From: Terriglobales bacterium
Lineage (GTDB): Bacteria; Acidobacteriota; Terriglobia; Terriglobales; Acidobacteriaceae
Reading direction: 5' to 3'
NCBI GenBank assembly: GCA_035651995.1
Contig: DASRER010000022.1
Location: 124,001-188,000 of the forward strand
Length of the DNA stretch: 64,000 nt
The notes below the pieces were generated by a model that worked only from the letters and a program-made list of their open reading frames with translations, did no database searches and was not told where the DNA came from. Position numbers and translations under genes: made by a program. Position 1 is the first letter of the stretch, and the number at the start of each line of letters is the position of its first letter. Positions 46,469 through 55,332 of the stretch are shown here, one piece after another.

Positions 46469-46489
46469 GGCGCGGCCGGAAGCCGCGCC
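46469..46489. repeat. Palindrome of the 47.6-kb cluster family, solo copy
   Basis: GGCGCGGC-CGGA-AGCCGCGCC type hairpin, flanked by AATC and CTTTCAATGCC. The flank matches the copy at 47922-47942 (GATC...CCTTCAAAGCG), so the conserved unit is longer than the palindrome. Confidence 0.8.
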
Positions 46490-46547
46490 CTTTCAATGCC
46501 ACTTCGCGCCTTGACTCTCCTCCGCCTCCCCATTACTCTCGCGCGCC

Positions 46548-47534
46548 ATGCCAAAGCTCAAACTGGTCGCCGGCGTCGTCCTCGCCTCGCTCGCCTACGG
46601 GCCTCATTCCTCATTCGCTGGCGCTCAATCGCTCACCGAATCCCAGCGCGCCGCCGTCTGGCTCAGCGGAGTGCGCGTCAACGCCAACGTCACCTACAGC
46701 ACGCAGAGCAACGTCGACCTCAAGCTCGACGTCTATCGCCCGCGCCTCGCTCCGGGACAAGCCGGGCCCGGCGGTCCGTATCCGGTGGTCGTCGAGATCC
46801 ACGGCGGCGGATGGATCGCCGGCACGAAAGAAGGCTCCATCATGACGCTCATGCCGTGGCTCGAGCGTGGATGGGCCGCCGTCAACGTCGAGTACCGCCT
46901 GGGCCGCGTCGCTCCCGCGCCCGCCGCCGTCGAAGACTCGCGCTGCGCCCTGCGCTGGGTGGCGCGCAACGCCAAAAACTACGGCTTCGATCCCTCCCGC
47001 ATCGTCGTCACCGGCGGCTCGGCCGGCGGACACCTGGCGCTCACCACCGGCATGCTGCGCGCCGCCGACGGCCTCGATTACGAGTGTGCCGGCAACAAGT
47101 TTGACACCTGGGCCGGCCCCCAGCCCGAGCCCGAGCCGAAGGTCGCCGCCATCGTGAACTGGTTCGGCATCGCCGACGTTCCCGCCATGCTCGCCGGCGA
47201 CGAAACGCGCGGCTACGCCGTCGAATGGCTGGGCAGCGCCGGCGGCGACCCGGTCGCGCGCGCCATCACCGCCAAGCGCGTCTCGCCCATGTCGTACGTC
47301 CGCGCCGGCACCGCGCCCATCATCACCATCCACGGCGACAACGACACCCTCGTGCCCTACGCCCAGTCCGTCCGCCTGCACCAGGCGCTCACCAAGGCCG
47401 GCGTTCCCAACAAGCTGGTCACCATCCCCGGCGGCGGACACGGCGGCTTCACCGTCGACCAGGACATCACGGCCTACACCGCCATCTTCGACTTCCTCGC
47501 CGCGCAGAAGCTGCTGGAGGCGGGGAGGCCGTAG
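46548..47534 (+). CDS. Exported alpha/beta hydrolase (BD-FAE/esterase type)
   Basis: 328 residues with a signal peptide (VLASLAYGPHSSFAGAQS region). Oxyanion motif VEIHGGGWIAGTK, nucleophile VTGGSAGGHLAL, Asp in HGDNDTLVPY and His in GGGHGGFTVD. This matches the esterase/lipase family acting on acylated carbohydrate or short esters. It precedes the palindrome cluster. No partner is nearby. Confidence 0.87.
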   Translation: MPKLKLVAGVVLASLAYGPHSSFAGAQSLTESQRAAVWLSGVRVNANVTYSTQSNVDLKLDVYRPRLAPGQAGPGGPYPVVVEIHGGGWIAGTKEGSIMTLMPWLERGWAAVNVEYRLGRVAPAPAAVEDSRCALRWVARNAKNYGFDPSRIVVTGGSAGGHLALTTGMLRAADGLDYECAGNKFDTWAGPQPEPEPKVAAIVNWFGIADVPAMLAGDETRGYAVEWLGSAGGDPVARAITAKRVSPMSYVRAGTAPIITIHGDNDTLVPYAQSVRLHQALTKAGVPNKLVTIPGGGHGGFTVDQDITAYTAIFDFLAAQKLLEAGRP

Positions 47535-47561
47535 GTCGCGCCGGCAACGACTTCAAGGCCT

Positions 47562-47592
47562 GCCGCGGATGAACGCGGATGAACGCGGATTC
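47562..47592. repeat. Repeat J, copy 2 (10-base period)
   Basis: CGCGGATGAA occurs twice in tandem, followed by CGCGGATT. The reverse orientation of the copies at 39621 and 50071. Confidence 0.8.
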
Positions 47593-47620
47593 TCAGAAAC
47601 GATGAACTTCACGATGTAGC

Positions 47621-47942
47621 GGCGGGCGCCCCGCCCGCCGGCACATCACCACGGAACGATGGAGCCCGGCCAACCCCCGGCCGGGTTCTGTCTCGCGTAG
47701 GCCCGGACGTTCCGTCCGGGCAGGCCGAGCACAGCTCGGCGACTTCTTTCGTAAGGGCGCGACTTCCAGTCGCGCCCCAAGAGCGAGCCAAGCCATCGCT
47801 TTTGAAGGGGCGCGGCTTGCAGCCGCGCCATTCACCACTCCAACTCCGATGGGGCTTCAGCCCCTGAGGTGCTGCCGCACAACCTCAGCGGCTGAAGCCG
47901 CCATTCCGTCCGTTTCCGATCGGCGCGGCTGGAAGCCGCGCC
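47621..47942. repeat. Cluster of nine short palindromes (REP/BIME-like)
   Basis: Hairpins with 2-8-base loops, in order: GGCGGGCG/CGCCCGCC (47621), CCCGGCC/GGCCGGG (47665), GCCCGGACG/CGTCCGGGC (47701), GCCGAGC/GCTCGGC (47724), GGGCGCGACT/AGTCGCGCCC (47755), GGCGCGGCT/AGCCGCGCC (47809), GGGGCT/AGCCCC (47851), GCGGCT/AGCCGC (47888), GGCGCGGCT/AGCCGCGCC (47922). Most loops are 3 bases. The hairpins at 47809 and 47922 with their flanks (CGCTTTTGAAGG and CCTTCAAAGCG) are inverted copies of each other. The first resembles an element at 59672. Confidence 0.85.
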
Positions 47943-48049
47943 CCTTCAAAGCGCCTTGTCATCGGCTCGCGGACTCAAACCTTGGCACGGCGCGCGCGCC
48001 ACCCCTCCCCACCCCTCCCACGCCGGTCTTTGGGGCACAACAACTTAGC

Positions 48050-48440
48050 GGAAATTGGTCCGCAGATCTTTGAGTTTGCAGGAGTTAGAGGCAAAGTATT
48101 CAGAACAAAGGACTATGTCTTGTAGCTATAGTGTTCAATCCGTGTTGTGCCTCGACGCTACTGCGGAAAGCTGTGGAAGAGCAAGCGTAGAGATGCGTAA
48201 TGTCAGTCGCGGATTCAGAGTAAAGATATGCTGTCCTTACAAATGACCGAAGGCAAAGCATTAAAGATCTTGGAACCTTATCATCAAAAAGTGATCGCTC
48301 GGCCAGTTGTTAGGCCTCTGTTAGGCGGACCTAATTTCTATAGCGGCCGCTGGGATGGAATCACTCGAGCGTCTCTAGCGCGTCCGCGCGCTCAACCCCG
48401 TACCTCAGGCATAATGCCCTGTCCTCGCTAACGAAGGAGA
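48050..48440. other. AT-richer orphan stretch without a convincing gene
   Basis: Base composition changes sharply after 48050. Two short frames (48055-48246 and 48228-48431) have no ribosome site and no family resemblance; the second contains GGPNFYSGRWDGITRA. The region may be a remnant of foreign DNA or a decayed gene. It ends just before the amidohydrolase ribosome site. Confidence 0.5.
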
Positions 48441-48448
48441 CAGCCATC

Positions 48449-49807
48449 ATGCGTGCACTACGCCTCTTTTTCTTGCGCGTCAGCGTCCTTTGCCTCTTCG
48501 CCTTCGCGGCCGCCGCGCTTGCCCAGCAAGCGCCGCCCAAGCGCATCGTCATCGCCGCCTCCAACGTCCTCGACGGCAAAGGACGCGTGCTGCGCGACAC
48601 GCGCATCGTCGTCGAGGGCTCGAAGATCGTCGCGCTCGATCCCAAGGCTGCGCCCATTGACTACGACCTCCGCTCCGCCGTGTTCGGCGACCTGCGCACT
48701 CAGTCGCGAGGGAATGGCGACGGCAACACGAAAGACCGCGGCAACGCGAACGCTTCCCCCACTCAAGCCAAGGCGCAGTTCAAGTGGCCCACCGTGACGG
48801 TCCTCCCCGGCTGGATTGACGCGCACGTGCACATCACGTGGAGCTTCGGCGCCGACGGCAAGAATGCCGGCGCGGGCCAGACCACGCCCGAGGCGGCGTA
48901 TCGCTCGGCGGAAAACGCCTGGCGCACGCTGATGGCTGGCTTCACCACGGTGCAGAGCATCGGCTCGCCCACCGACATCCCGCTGCGCGACGCCATCGCG
49001 CGCGGCACGCTGCCCGGCCCGCGCATCCTGACCGCGGCCGAGCCGCTGGTGGGACGCGGCGAGCAGACGGGCACGCCCGATGAAATCCGGGCGTTCATTC
49101 GCAAACAAAAAGACGCGGGCGCCGACGTGATCAAGATCTTCGCCTCGCAGAGCATCCGCCAGGGCGGCGGCATGACGCTCTCGCAGGAGCAGCTTGCCGC
49201 CGCCTGCGACGAAGCCAAGAAGCTCGGCCTGCGCACGCTGGTGCACGCCTACAAAGGCGCGGTGCGCGCGGCCACGCTCGCCGGATGCACCCAGATCGAG
49301 CACGGCATCATGGCCACCGACGACGACCTGAAGCTCATGGCCGAGCGCGGCACGGTGCTTGATCCGCAGTGCGGCCTGGTGCTGGAAAACTATCTCGCCA
49401 ACAAGCAGCGCTACCTGGGCACGCAGGGCTACACCGAAGAGGGCTTCACGGCGATGGAGAAGCTGCCGCCGCAGCTGCACGACCTGTTTCATCGCGCGCT
49501 GGCCACGCCCGGACTCAAAGTCGTGTTTGGCACCGACGCCGTCGCCGGCGCGCACGGCCGCAACGCCGAAGAGCTGGTGGACCGTGTGCACGACTGCGGC
49601 GTGCCGCCGGTGCAGGCGCTGGTCTCGGCCAACTCGCTCGCCGCCGAAGCCATGGGGCTCGGCAACGAGATCGGCACCATCGCGCCCGGCATGGAGGCCG
49701 ATATCATCGCCGTCGCCGGCGATCCGGTGAAGGACATCACGGCGGTCCGCCGCGTGGTGTTCGTGATGAAGGGCGGCGTGGTCTACAAGAACGAAGCGGC
49801 GAAGTAG
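48449..49807 (+). CDS. Exported amidohydrolase (metal-dependent)
   Basis: 452 residues; GAAGGAG precedes the ATG and a signal peptide (LFAFAAAALAQ) follows it. Metal and catalytic residues: HVH in GWIDAHVHI, Lys in DVIKIF, His in LVHAYKG, His in TQIEHGI and Asp in VFGTDAV. The fold is the imidazolonepropionase/prolidase-like amidohydrolase group. Between the N-terminal beta-domain (APIDYDL) and VLPGWID there is an insert of about 40 residues rich in Asn, Gly, Asp and Ser, absent from usual relatives. The substrate is unknown, possibly a peptide or cyclic imide. Confidence 0.87.
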   Translation: MRALRLFFLRVSVLCLFAFAAAALAQQAPPKRIVIAASNVLDGKGRVLRDTRIVVEGSKIVALDPKAAPIDYDLRSAVFGDLRTQSRGNGDGNTKDRGNANASPTQAKAQFKWPTVTVLPGWIDAHVHITWSFGADGKNAGAGQTTPEAAYRSAENAWRTLMAGFTTVQSIGSPTDIPLRDAIARGTLPGPRILTAAEPLVGRGEQTGTPDEIRAFIRKQKDAGADVIKIFASQSIRQGGGMTLSQEQLAAACDEAKKLGLRTLVHAYKGAVRAATLAGCTQIEHGIMATDDDLKLMAERGTVLDPQCGLVLENYLANKQRYLGTQGYTEEGFTAMEKLPPQLHDLFHRALATPGLKVVFGTDAVAGAHGRNAEELVDRVHDCGVPPVQALVSANSLAAEAMGLGNEIGTIAPGMEADIIAVAGDPVKDITAVRRVVFVMKGGVVYKNEAAK

Positions 49808-49907
49808 CCACGGTGGGAGCACCGGACTTTAGCGCGGTGAACAAAGCGCGCCGCTCATAGGGCCTCAGCCCGGCTGGCCCAGAGTTTGGGTCGCGCACTC
49901 ATTGCTG

Positions 49908-49948
49908 GGTCATGCTGAGGCCGCGCAGTTTGCGGCCGAAGCACCTGC
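49908..49948. repeat. Palindromic element M, copy 3
   Basis: GGTCATGCTGAGG is followed by CCGCGCAGTTTGCGGCCGAAG. Related phrases occur at 15816-15855 and 38858-38898. It lies between the amidohydrolase and the di-heme gene; the remaining intergenic bases (49808-50116) contain the terminator and repeat J listed separately. Confidence 0.65.
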
Positions 49949-50023
49949 GATTTCCGCCCGGCGCCGCCTCCCGCGCCCGGCCGGACCAGATGCTCGCGGC
50001 CGAGACGACGGCTGCGTGTCACG

Positions 50024-50056
50024 CGGAAAAGGGCCCGGCCGAGGGCGGCCGGGCCC
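50024..50056 (-). terminator. Rho-independent terminator of the di-heme gene
   Basis: A perfect 11-bp stem GGGCCCGGCCG/CGGCCGGGCCC (50031-50041, 50046-50056) with a 4-base loop is followed on the - strand by TTTTCC. Confidence 0.85.
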
Positions 50057-50070
50057 GGTTGTTCTTCAGT

Positions 50071-50108
50071 GTTGGTCCGTGTTCATCCGCGATGTCCGCG
50101 GTAAGCGT
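50071..50108. repeat. Repeat J, copy 3 (10-base period)
   Basis: GGTCCGTGTTCATCCGCG followed by TCCGCGGTAAGCGT, nearly the same as 39621-39655. Confidence 0.8.
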
Positions 50109-50116
50109 TTTTCCGA

Positions 50117-51415
50117 CTACAGCGAGTTCAAAAACGCGATCAGCGCGTTTTTCTGCGCGACGCTCAACCCGCGGTAATTGTTGATCACGCCGGTGGCTTC
50201 GCCGGCGTGGCGCACGATGGCGTCGTGGCGGGTGAGCGATTCTCCGTCGTGCATCAGGCGGATGCGCGTACGCAGGCCCCACAGCGGCGGCGTGCGGAAC
50301 TTGTTCGCCGTTTCCGGCGGGCCGTTCTGCACAATGCCGTCGCCGGTGCCGACGTTGTGCAGCAGGAAGTCGCTGTAGGGATGGATCGTCTTGCCGCCGA
50401 GCGCGGCGGGAATGGTGAACTTTCCACCGTTCACGACCGTGCCGGCGGGCGCGGTTGTGATGCTGGCCACGTGGCACATGGCGCAGCCGATGTTGGCGAA
50501 CAGTCGCTCGCCGGCCTGGGCGTCGGGCGTGGCCGCGGCCACGGCGTCGCGCGGCGGGGCCTTCGTCGCGCGCATGAAGAAGGCGAAGCGATCCAGGTCG
50601 CCCACGCCGGTCGCGTCCTCCACCGACTCAGGATCGGAGGTCGTCTTGCAGACAGTGGTGGTGTCCACAGGAGCCAGGCGCGTGGTCACGCCCATTTCAT
50701 TCAGATAAGCATCCGCGGCGAAGGATAGCAATGAGGCATGCTGGTTCTTCCAGCCGAAGCGTCCCGCGCGCAGCGCGTTGCCGGCTTCAAGCACCGGCAC
50801 GCGGATGAGCTGCCCGGCAATGCGCCCTCCGGTCGCGGCGCGCTGCTGGGCGGCGATGGCGGCCAGCGTCGAGTCGTCAATCGCCTCCACAAAGCCGTCG
50901 CCCAGGACCGGCAGCGACATGCGGAACGTGGTGAGCGTTTCCCGCAGCGTGATCCTGCCTTGCGCCTGCGGACAGATGGCACGGTCGTTGATCAGCGACC
51001 GGTTGGCGAGCGTGGCGGCGCCGTTGTCGAGCAGCACGGTGGCGCCCACGAAGTTGCCGGCCAGGTCGCGATGTCCGGCGCGAAATTCGCTCACCTGGCT
51101 GGCGCCGCCGGTCACCGGCGACTGATGGCAGCTGGCGCACGACGTGTCGTTGAACAACGGCCCCAGGCCGTCGGGGATGCCCTCGGTTTCTTCAAAAACC
51201 TCCTGCGCCTGCGCGAAGGTCATGTTCGGACTTTCAGCCAGGCCGCTGCTCTCGCACGGTCCGACGCCGGCGGGAAGATTGCCCGTGGGACATCCGGTGG
51301 GAGTGGTGAATCCGGTGGGCGCCTGCACCTGCGTCACGTTCTGGCTGACCAGCAGGGAAATCGCGCCAAGCGAGAGAACGGAAAACGCGACGGCGAGGGC
51401 CTTGCGGTGTGGCAT
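50117..51415 (-). CDS. DUF1111 di-heme oxidoreductase-like protein
   Basis: 432 residues from ATG 51415, which has AAAGGAG 6 bases upstream (a TTG two codons earlier does not). A signal peptide is followed by two heme c motifs, CASCH at about 92 and CAMCH at about 312. Other conserved family parts are FNDTSCASCHQSP, GDGFVEAID and KFRTPPLWGLR. The family (also called thiol oxidoreductase-like, MauG-related) is periplasmic, with electron-transfer or peroxidase-like roles proposed. Confidence 0.88.
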   Translation of the reverse strand: MPHRKALAVAFSVLSLGAISLLVSQNVTQVQAPTGFTTPTGCPTGNLPAGVGPCESSGLAESPNMTFAQAQEVFEETEGIPDGLGPLFNDTSCASCHQSPVTGGASQVSEFRAGHRDLAGNFVGATVLLDNGAATLANRSLINDRAICPQAQGRITLRETLTTFRMSLPVLGDGFVEAIDDSTLAAIAAQQRAATGGRIAGQLIRVPVLEAGNALRAGRFGWKNQHASLLSFAADAYLNEMGVTTRLAPVDTTTVCKTTSDPESVEDATGVGDLDRFAFFMRATKAPPRDAVAAATPDAQAGERLFANIGCAMCHVASITTAPAGTVVNGGKFTIPAALGGKTIHPYSDFLLHNVGTGDGIVQNGPPETANKFRTPPLWGLRTRIRLMHDGESLTRHDAIVRHAGEATGVINNYRGLSVAQKNALIAFLNSL

Positions 51416-51680
51416 GTCCAACTCCTTTCCCGAACCTTGAAGTCACGAGAAGAGTCGGCTGAAGGCGCAGCCTGTCAGCGGACAGGGATGAGAGGATGCC
51501 GCCATGGGACCAGCAACTCTGCTTGTGAGACGAACGGTGGCGCGCAGGGTCCTTGCATGTAACCGCAATTCGCATGTGCGAAAGCATCGGGCAAAGCACC
51601 TAGGGAACATGCAAAGTCGGCATAACCCGCGCTTAGTACCGCCATGGCCGGAAGGACAGCGCCACCTTAGAATGCAGCCC

Positions 51681-52034
51681 ATGACCCCCGCCCCCATCAA
51701 GCCCACAATCCCCATCGAAACGCTGAACCAGGTTGACATCCGCGTGGGAACGATCGTCGCCGTCGCCGACGTGCCCGGCGCCGGGAAGCTCGTGCAGCTG
51801 CGCGTGGACTTCGGCGACCACCAGCGCACCATCGTCTCCGGCATGAAGCAGGAGCGCGCCAACCCGCGCGAGATCGAGGGCCGCCAGGCGCTGTTCGTGG
51901 TGAATCTTGCGCCGCGCAAGATCAAAGGCGTCGTTTCCGAAGGAATGCTGTTCGACATCGGCTTCGCCGACGGGGTCAAACCCGCGCTCGCCGTGCCGGA
52001 AGCGCCGGTGCCGAACGGATCGCGGGCGGGGTAG
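51681..52034 (+). CDS. csaA: tRNA-binding-domain protein, CsaA-like
   Basis: 117 residues from ATG 51681 (an in-frame ATG 9 bases earlier is also possible; neither has a clear ribosome site). The OB-fold motif VDIRVGTIVAVADVPGAGKL and IVSGMKQ, LFVVNLAPRKIKGVVSEGML are those of CsaA and the C-terminal tRNA-binding domain of MetRS. CsaA is reported to be a secretion chaperone-like dimer. The upstream 259 bases hold no gene. Confidence 0.85.
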   Translation: MTPAPIKPTIPIETLNQVDIRVGTIVAVADVPGAGKLVQLRVDFGDHQRTIVSGMKQERANPREIEGRQALFVVNLAPRKIKGVVSEGMLFDIGFADGVKPALAVPEAPVPNGSRAG

Positions 52035-52049
52035 ATCAAAAAAGCTTCG

Positions 52050-52090
52050 CCACAGAGGCCACGAAGGAACACAAAGGAAAAGCGCGCGAG
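52050..52090. repeat. B-type tract between convergent genes
   Basis: CCACAGAGG, CCACGAAGGA, ACACAAAGGA form three 9-10-base units in a row. Confidence 0.65.
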
Positions 52091-52103
52091 GCGGCGACCG
52101 AGA

Positions 52104-52874
52104 TTATCGGGACTTGCGCGCCAGCTCCAGCGCCTTGGCGTACTTCCAACCGACATAACGCGCGTGATGGCGATGCAGCAGAAATCCTTCGCGCCCATCC
52201 AGAAATCCGAGCCGCACAACGTAATTGTAGAAAAACGTGAGCGGCGGATTCAGCCAGCGGTTCAGCCACAGCCACCAGCGCGGTTTGTGGCTGATCATCG
52301 TCGCGCCCAGGTCGGCGTAGCGCCGCATGTGCTCCAGGTAAACCTTGAGCGTGGGGTAGGCGTGGTGGATCAGGTCGCCCAATTCCCACCCACTGGGTCT
52401 GTAAGGCGGGCGAAGCTTGAAATCTTCGTGGACCAGGCGGTCGGGAAACTCTCCGCTGCCGCGCGCGAACAGGCGAAGCTTGGGATCGGGATAAAATCCG
52501 CCGCGCCGAATCCAGCGGCCCATAAAAAGATTCCTGCGCCGGATGCGATACGCGACCTGGGGCTTCTGGTTGAGGGCGCCGCGGATTTCCGCCGTCAGTT
52601 CGGGGCTTACTTCTTCGTCGGCGTCGAGCGAAAGAACGTAATCTCCGCTCGCTTTCGCCAGCGCCGAATTCTTCTGCGCCGCGAATCCCTTCCAGTCTTC
52701 TTCAAACACCTTCGCGCCAAAACTCTCAGCGATCGCGCGCGTCCGGTCGGTCGAATGCGAATCCACCACGATGATCTCGCCGCCCAGCTCGCGCACCAGG
52801 GGCGCCACGCTGGCCAGCGTCCGTGGCAGGTTCGCCTCTTCGTTGTAAGTGATGATGACGACCGAGAGCGTCAC
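52104..52874 (-). CDS. Glycosyltransferase family 2, WaaE/KdtX-like
   Basis: 256 residues from a GTG at 52874; the 82-codon longer frame reads through a terminator and a heptad array and is rejected. N-terminal GT-A motif LSVVIITYNEEANL, nucleotide-binding VVDSHSTDRT and the DxD SLDADEE are intact. The C-terminal part (LEHMRRYADLGATMI, WLNRWLNPPLTFFYNYV) resembles LPS-core beta-glucosyltransferases such as WaaE. Acts on a lipid-linked or LPS core acceptor. Confidence 0.85.
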   Translation of the reverse strand: MTLSVVIITYNEEANLPRTLASVAPLVRELGGEIIVVDSHSTDRTRAIAESFGAKVFEEDWKGFAAQKNSALAKASGDYVLSLDADEEVSPELTAEIRGALNQKPQVAYRIRRRNLFMGRWIRRGGFYPDPKLRLFARGSGEFPDRLVHEDFKLRPPYRPSGWELGDLIHHAYPTLKVYLEHMRRYADLGATMISHKPRWWLWLNRWLNPPLTFFYNYVVRLGFLDGREGFLLHRHHARYVGWKYAKALELARKSR

Positions 52875-52880
52875 GAAGGC

Positions 52881-52908
52881 AGTTTCGAGTTTCGAGTTTC
52901 CAGTTTCA
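52881..52908. repeat. Four-unit heptad array at a start codon
   Basis: AGTTTCG twice, AGTTTCC, AGTTTCA in register, 6 bases upstream of the GTG start of the glycosyltransferase (- strand). Confidence 0.85.
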
Positions 52909-52909
52909 A

Positions 52910-52945
52910 GCGAAAACAAAAACGGGACCCGATTTCCGGGTCCCG
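52910..52945 (-). terminator. Rho-independent terminator of the TolC gene
   Basis: A 9-bp stem CGGGACCCG/CGGGTCCCG (52923-52931, 52937-52945) with a 5-base loop is followed on the - strand by TTTTTGTTTT. Confidence 0.92.
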
Positions 52946-52983
52946 GGGAGACAAGCGAACTGCGCCGGGTGCTGCGCGCCGAG

Positions 52984-54942
52984 CTAGTGGCTCGGCGGTT
53001 TGGGCGGCTGCGCGGTCGGTGCTGCCGGAGTCGGCGCGTCAATCGGCTCGGTGCGCGGCACCACGCCGGGCACGGCGGGCATGCGCTGCACGCGGCCTTG
53101 TTCGGCGTCGCCCAGATCAATGCCGAGCCGCTCCAGCGTGCGCCCGGTCACCTGGTCGAGCGAGACGCGCGACTGCTGATATGCCGCCATCGCCGTCACC
53201 AGGTTCGACTCCGCCGCGGTCAGGTTGTTGAGCGCGGTGAGCACGTTGAACGTGGTGCTGGCGCCGAGCTGGAACTTCTTCTGTTCGGCCACCAGGCTCT
53301 GCTGCGCGAAGTCGCGCGCCTTCTGGGCGGCGTCCACGCGAGCGCGGTTCTGGATGAGCGCGTACTGCGCATTGCGCACGTCAATGGCGATGTTGTTCTG
53401 CAGTTGCTGCAAGCGCACCTGCGCCTGGCGATACTCCAGCTCGGAGCGCACCTGGTCGGCCTGCGCCGCGCGGTTCCGGATGGGGATCGTCACGCTCAGC
53501 CCGACGAGGTACGACGGATTGCTCCCGATGTTGCTCACCGCATCGCTCCATCCCGTGTTGCTGATGCCCGGGTTCGTGCCCGAAAGCGGATTGAACACGC
53601 CCCCCAGCCCGTTGCCGCCGTAGTTGCCGATCAGGTCGATGGTGGGCAGCAGGGCATTGCGTGCCGCCTTCTTGGTGATGTCGCGCGTGGTCAGGTCAAT
53701 GCGCGCGATGGCCAGCTCGGGACGGTGCTGCAGCGCCTCGTTGATCATGTCCTGGAGGGGCGTCACCGGCTCCTGCTGCGGCAGGTCCATGCGGTCGGTC
53801 GGGACAATCGGCACGCTGGCCAGCTGCGGATCGTTCTGGTTCTTGCTCAGCGCGTTCCTCATCAGCACCTGCTGCAGCTCCAGGTTCGTCTGCGAAACGA
53901 TCAGGTTCTGCTGCGCCGAGGCCACCTGCGACTCGGCGTTGATCACCTCGATGGGCGCCAGCGTTCCAATCTCCACCTGTTTGCGGTTGTTGTTCTCCAG
54001 CTCCTGCGAGAGCTGCACCGCGCGCTGCTTCGCCTTCACGTCTTCGTAGGCGTTCACCAGGTTCCAGTACATGTTTTCGATCTGGGTCACGGTGAAGATG
54101 ATCTGCTGGCGGAACGCGACGTCGGTGATTTCCCGGTTATTGCGCGCCAGGAGGATGAACCGCCGGTTCGACGTCCAGCTCAGTCCCTGCAGCAGGTGCT
54201 GGCGCAGCTGGATGATGAAGTTCGAGTTCAGCTGCGGCACCAGGAAGGTGCGCGTACTGTTGCTGGTGATGCGCGAGTTGTTGAAGTTCAGGTTGAACAG
54301 CGTGCCCGTCGCCCAACCCTGCTGGTAGCCGAAATTGACGGTCGAGGTGTTCTGCAGCAGTGCGGGGACGCCGGCGACCACCGTGTTGGCCTGCGGCGCC
54401 GAGGTGTGCTGGATGCTCAGCGTCGAGGTGAGCTGCGGATCGAACGAATCGATCGGCGGCCCCACGCCCACCGTCGAGAGCACGATGCCGCCCGAGCCCG
54501 CGCCCGCTCCGCCGCCACCCGTCGAGGTGCCGCCCGCGCCGCCGCCGCCCACCGAGAGCGTACCGCCGCCCGGCGTGTTCGCCACAACGCCGGTGTTGAC
54601 GCCGCGCACTGACTGCCCCGACTTGACGCGCAGCACGTCCGTATCCGCGATGTTCAGGTTGTAACGCGCGATCACCAGGTCGAGGTTGTTCTCGAGCGCG
54701 ATCGCGATGGCGTCGTTCAGCGACAGTCTGAGCTTGCCGTCTTTTACCAGCTGCTCCAGGCGCGTGGAGTTGGCAAAGTTCGGCTCCGGCACATCGCGGC
54801 CGCTGTAGGAGGCGAACAGGTTCGCCGGCTTGGAATAGTCGGTCGTGGCCGTTTGCGCCACGCCCGCATCAGGAAACAAGCCCAGCACCAGCACTGCCAC
54901 CAGCACCCGGGCAAGGTAAGAGGAGGGACCAGAAACGCGCAT
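52984..54942 (-). CDS. TolC-family outer membrane efflux protein
   Basis: 652 residues, longer than typical TolC (about 450-500). The start at 54942 has GGAG at 8 bases; an ATG 6 bases earlier has it at 2 bases. A signal peptide is followed by the usual duplicated alpha-hairpin/beta-strand repeats: LRLSLNDAIAIALENNLDL, RPELAIARIDL, AQYALIQNRARVDAAQK. A Gly/Ser/Thr-rich insert at about 115-150 accounts for part of the extra length. It sits downstream of the HlyD-ABC-ABC2 genes but after a 390-base gap, so it may have its own promoter. Confidence 0.87.
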   Translation of the reverse strand: MRVSGPSSYLARVLVAVLVLGLFPDAGVAQTATTDYSKPANLFASYSGRDVPEPNFANSTRLEQLVKDGKLRLSLNDAIAIALENNLDLVIARYNLNIADTDVLRVKSGQSVRGVNTGVVANTPGGGTLSVGGGGAGGTSTGGGGAGAGSGGIVLSTVGVGPPIDSFDPQLTSTLSIQHTSAPQANTVVAGVPALLQNTSTVNFGYQQGWATGTLFNLNFNNSRITSNSTRTFLVPQLNSNFIIQLRQHLLQGLSWTSNRRFILLARNNREITDVAFRQQIIFTVTQIENMYWNLVNAYEDVKAKQRAVQLSQELENNNRKQVEIGTLAPIEVINAESQVASAQQNLIVSQTNLELQQVLMRNALSKNQNDPQLASVPIVPTDRMDLPQQEPVTPLQDMINEALQHRPELAIARIDLTTRDITKKAARNALLPTIDLIGNYGGNGLGGVFNPLSGTNPGISNTGWSDAVSNIGSNPSYLVGLSVTIPIRNRAAQADQVRSELEYRQAQVRLQQLQNNIAIDVRNAQYALIQNRARVDAAQKARDFAQQSLVAEQKKFQLGASTTFNVLTALNNLTAAESNLVTAMAAYQQSRVSLDQVTGRTLERLGIDLGDAEQGRVQRMPAVPGVVPRTEPIDAPTPAAPTAQPPKPPSH

Positions 54943-55161
54943 TCGCATATCTCCAGGAAGCAAAAACAGCAATGTGTACAACGACGTACTTAGCGCAACA
55001 AAGTCAACATGATCCAGTACGGAAAGCCGCGGCCAGAAGTTTCCGGAATTCGCCGGCCCGGCCATCCCCTGAGCAGTATGGAAGCTGACGGAGGACATGA
55101 AGTATAACCCAGCGTTACCGGCGATTCCTCGTCAGGAGCCCGCCGCGGAATTGCTGCACCG

Positions 55162-55230
55162 CCGGATTGCCGGATTGCCGAATTGGAGTCCATTGCAAGC
55201 TTCTTGGATTCGGCAATTCCGCAATTCGGC
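55162..55230. repeat. 8-base-period inverted repeat C, copy 1
   Basis: CGGATTGC twice and CGAATTGG (55163-55186) face CAATTCCG and CAATTCGG (55214-55229). The stem can form over about 24 bases. The same words occur at 63158-63243. It lies in the 390-base gap between the TolC gene and the ABC-2 permease; no gene is visible in that gap. Confidence 0.85.
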
Positions 55231-55332
55231 GGCGGCGCCCCGCCTTCGCGCCGCGCGGTGGCCCGCTCAAGGCCTCTTCTGGCTTGCGTGGAGCCTTTCG
55301 GCCATCGGCCAAACGACCAACGCCCGCCCTTC

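Noticed and set aside
48055-48431. Two ORFs of 63 and 67 codons
   Set aside because: No ribosome site, overlapping each other, no family resemblance; reported only as an unusual stretch.
52875-53120. N-terminal extension of the glycosyltransferase
   Set aside because: It would be translated from a heptad array, a terminator and the end of the TolC gene; a GTG directly before LSVVIITYNEE is better.
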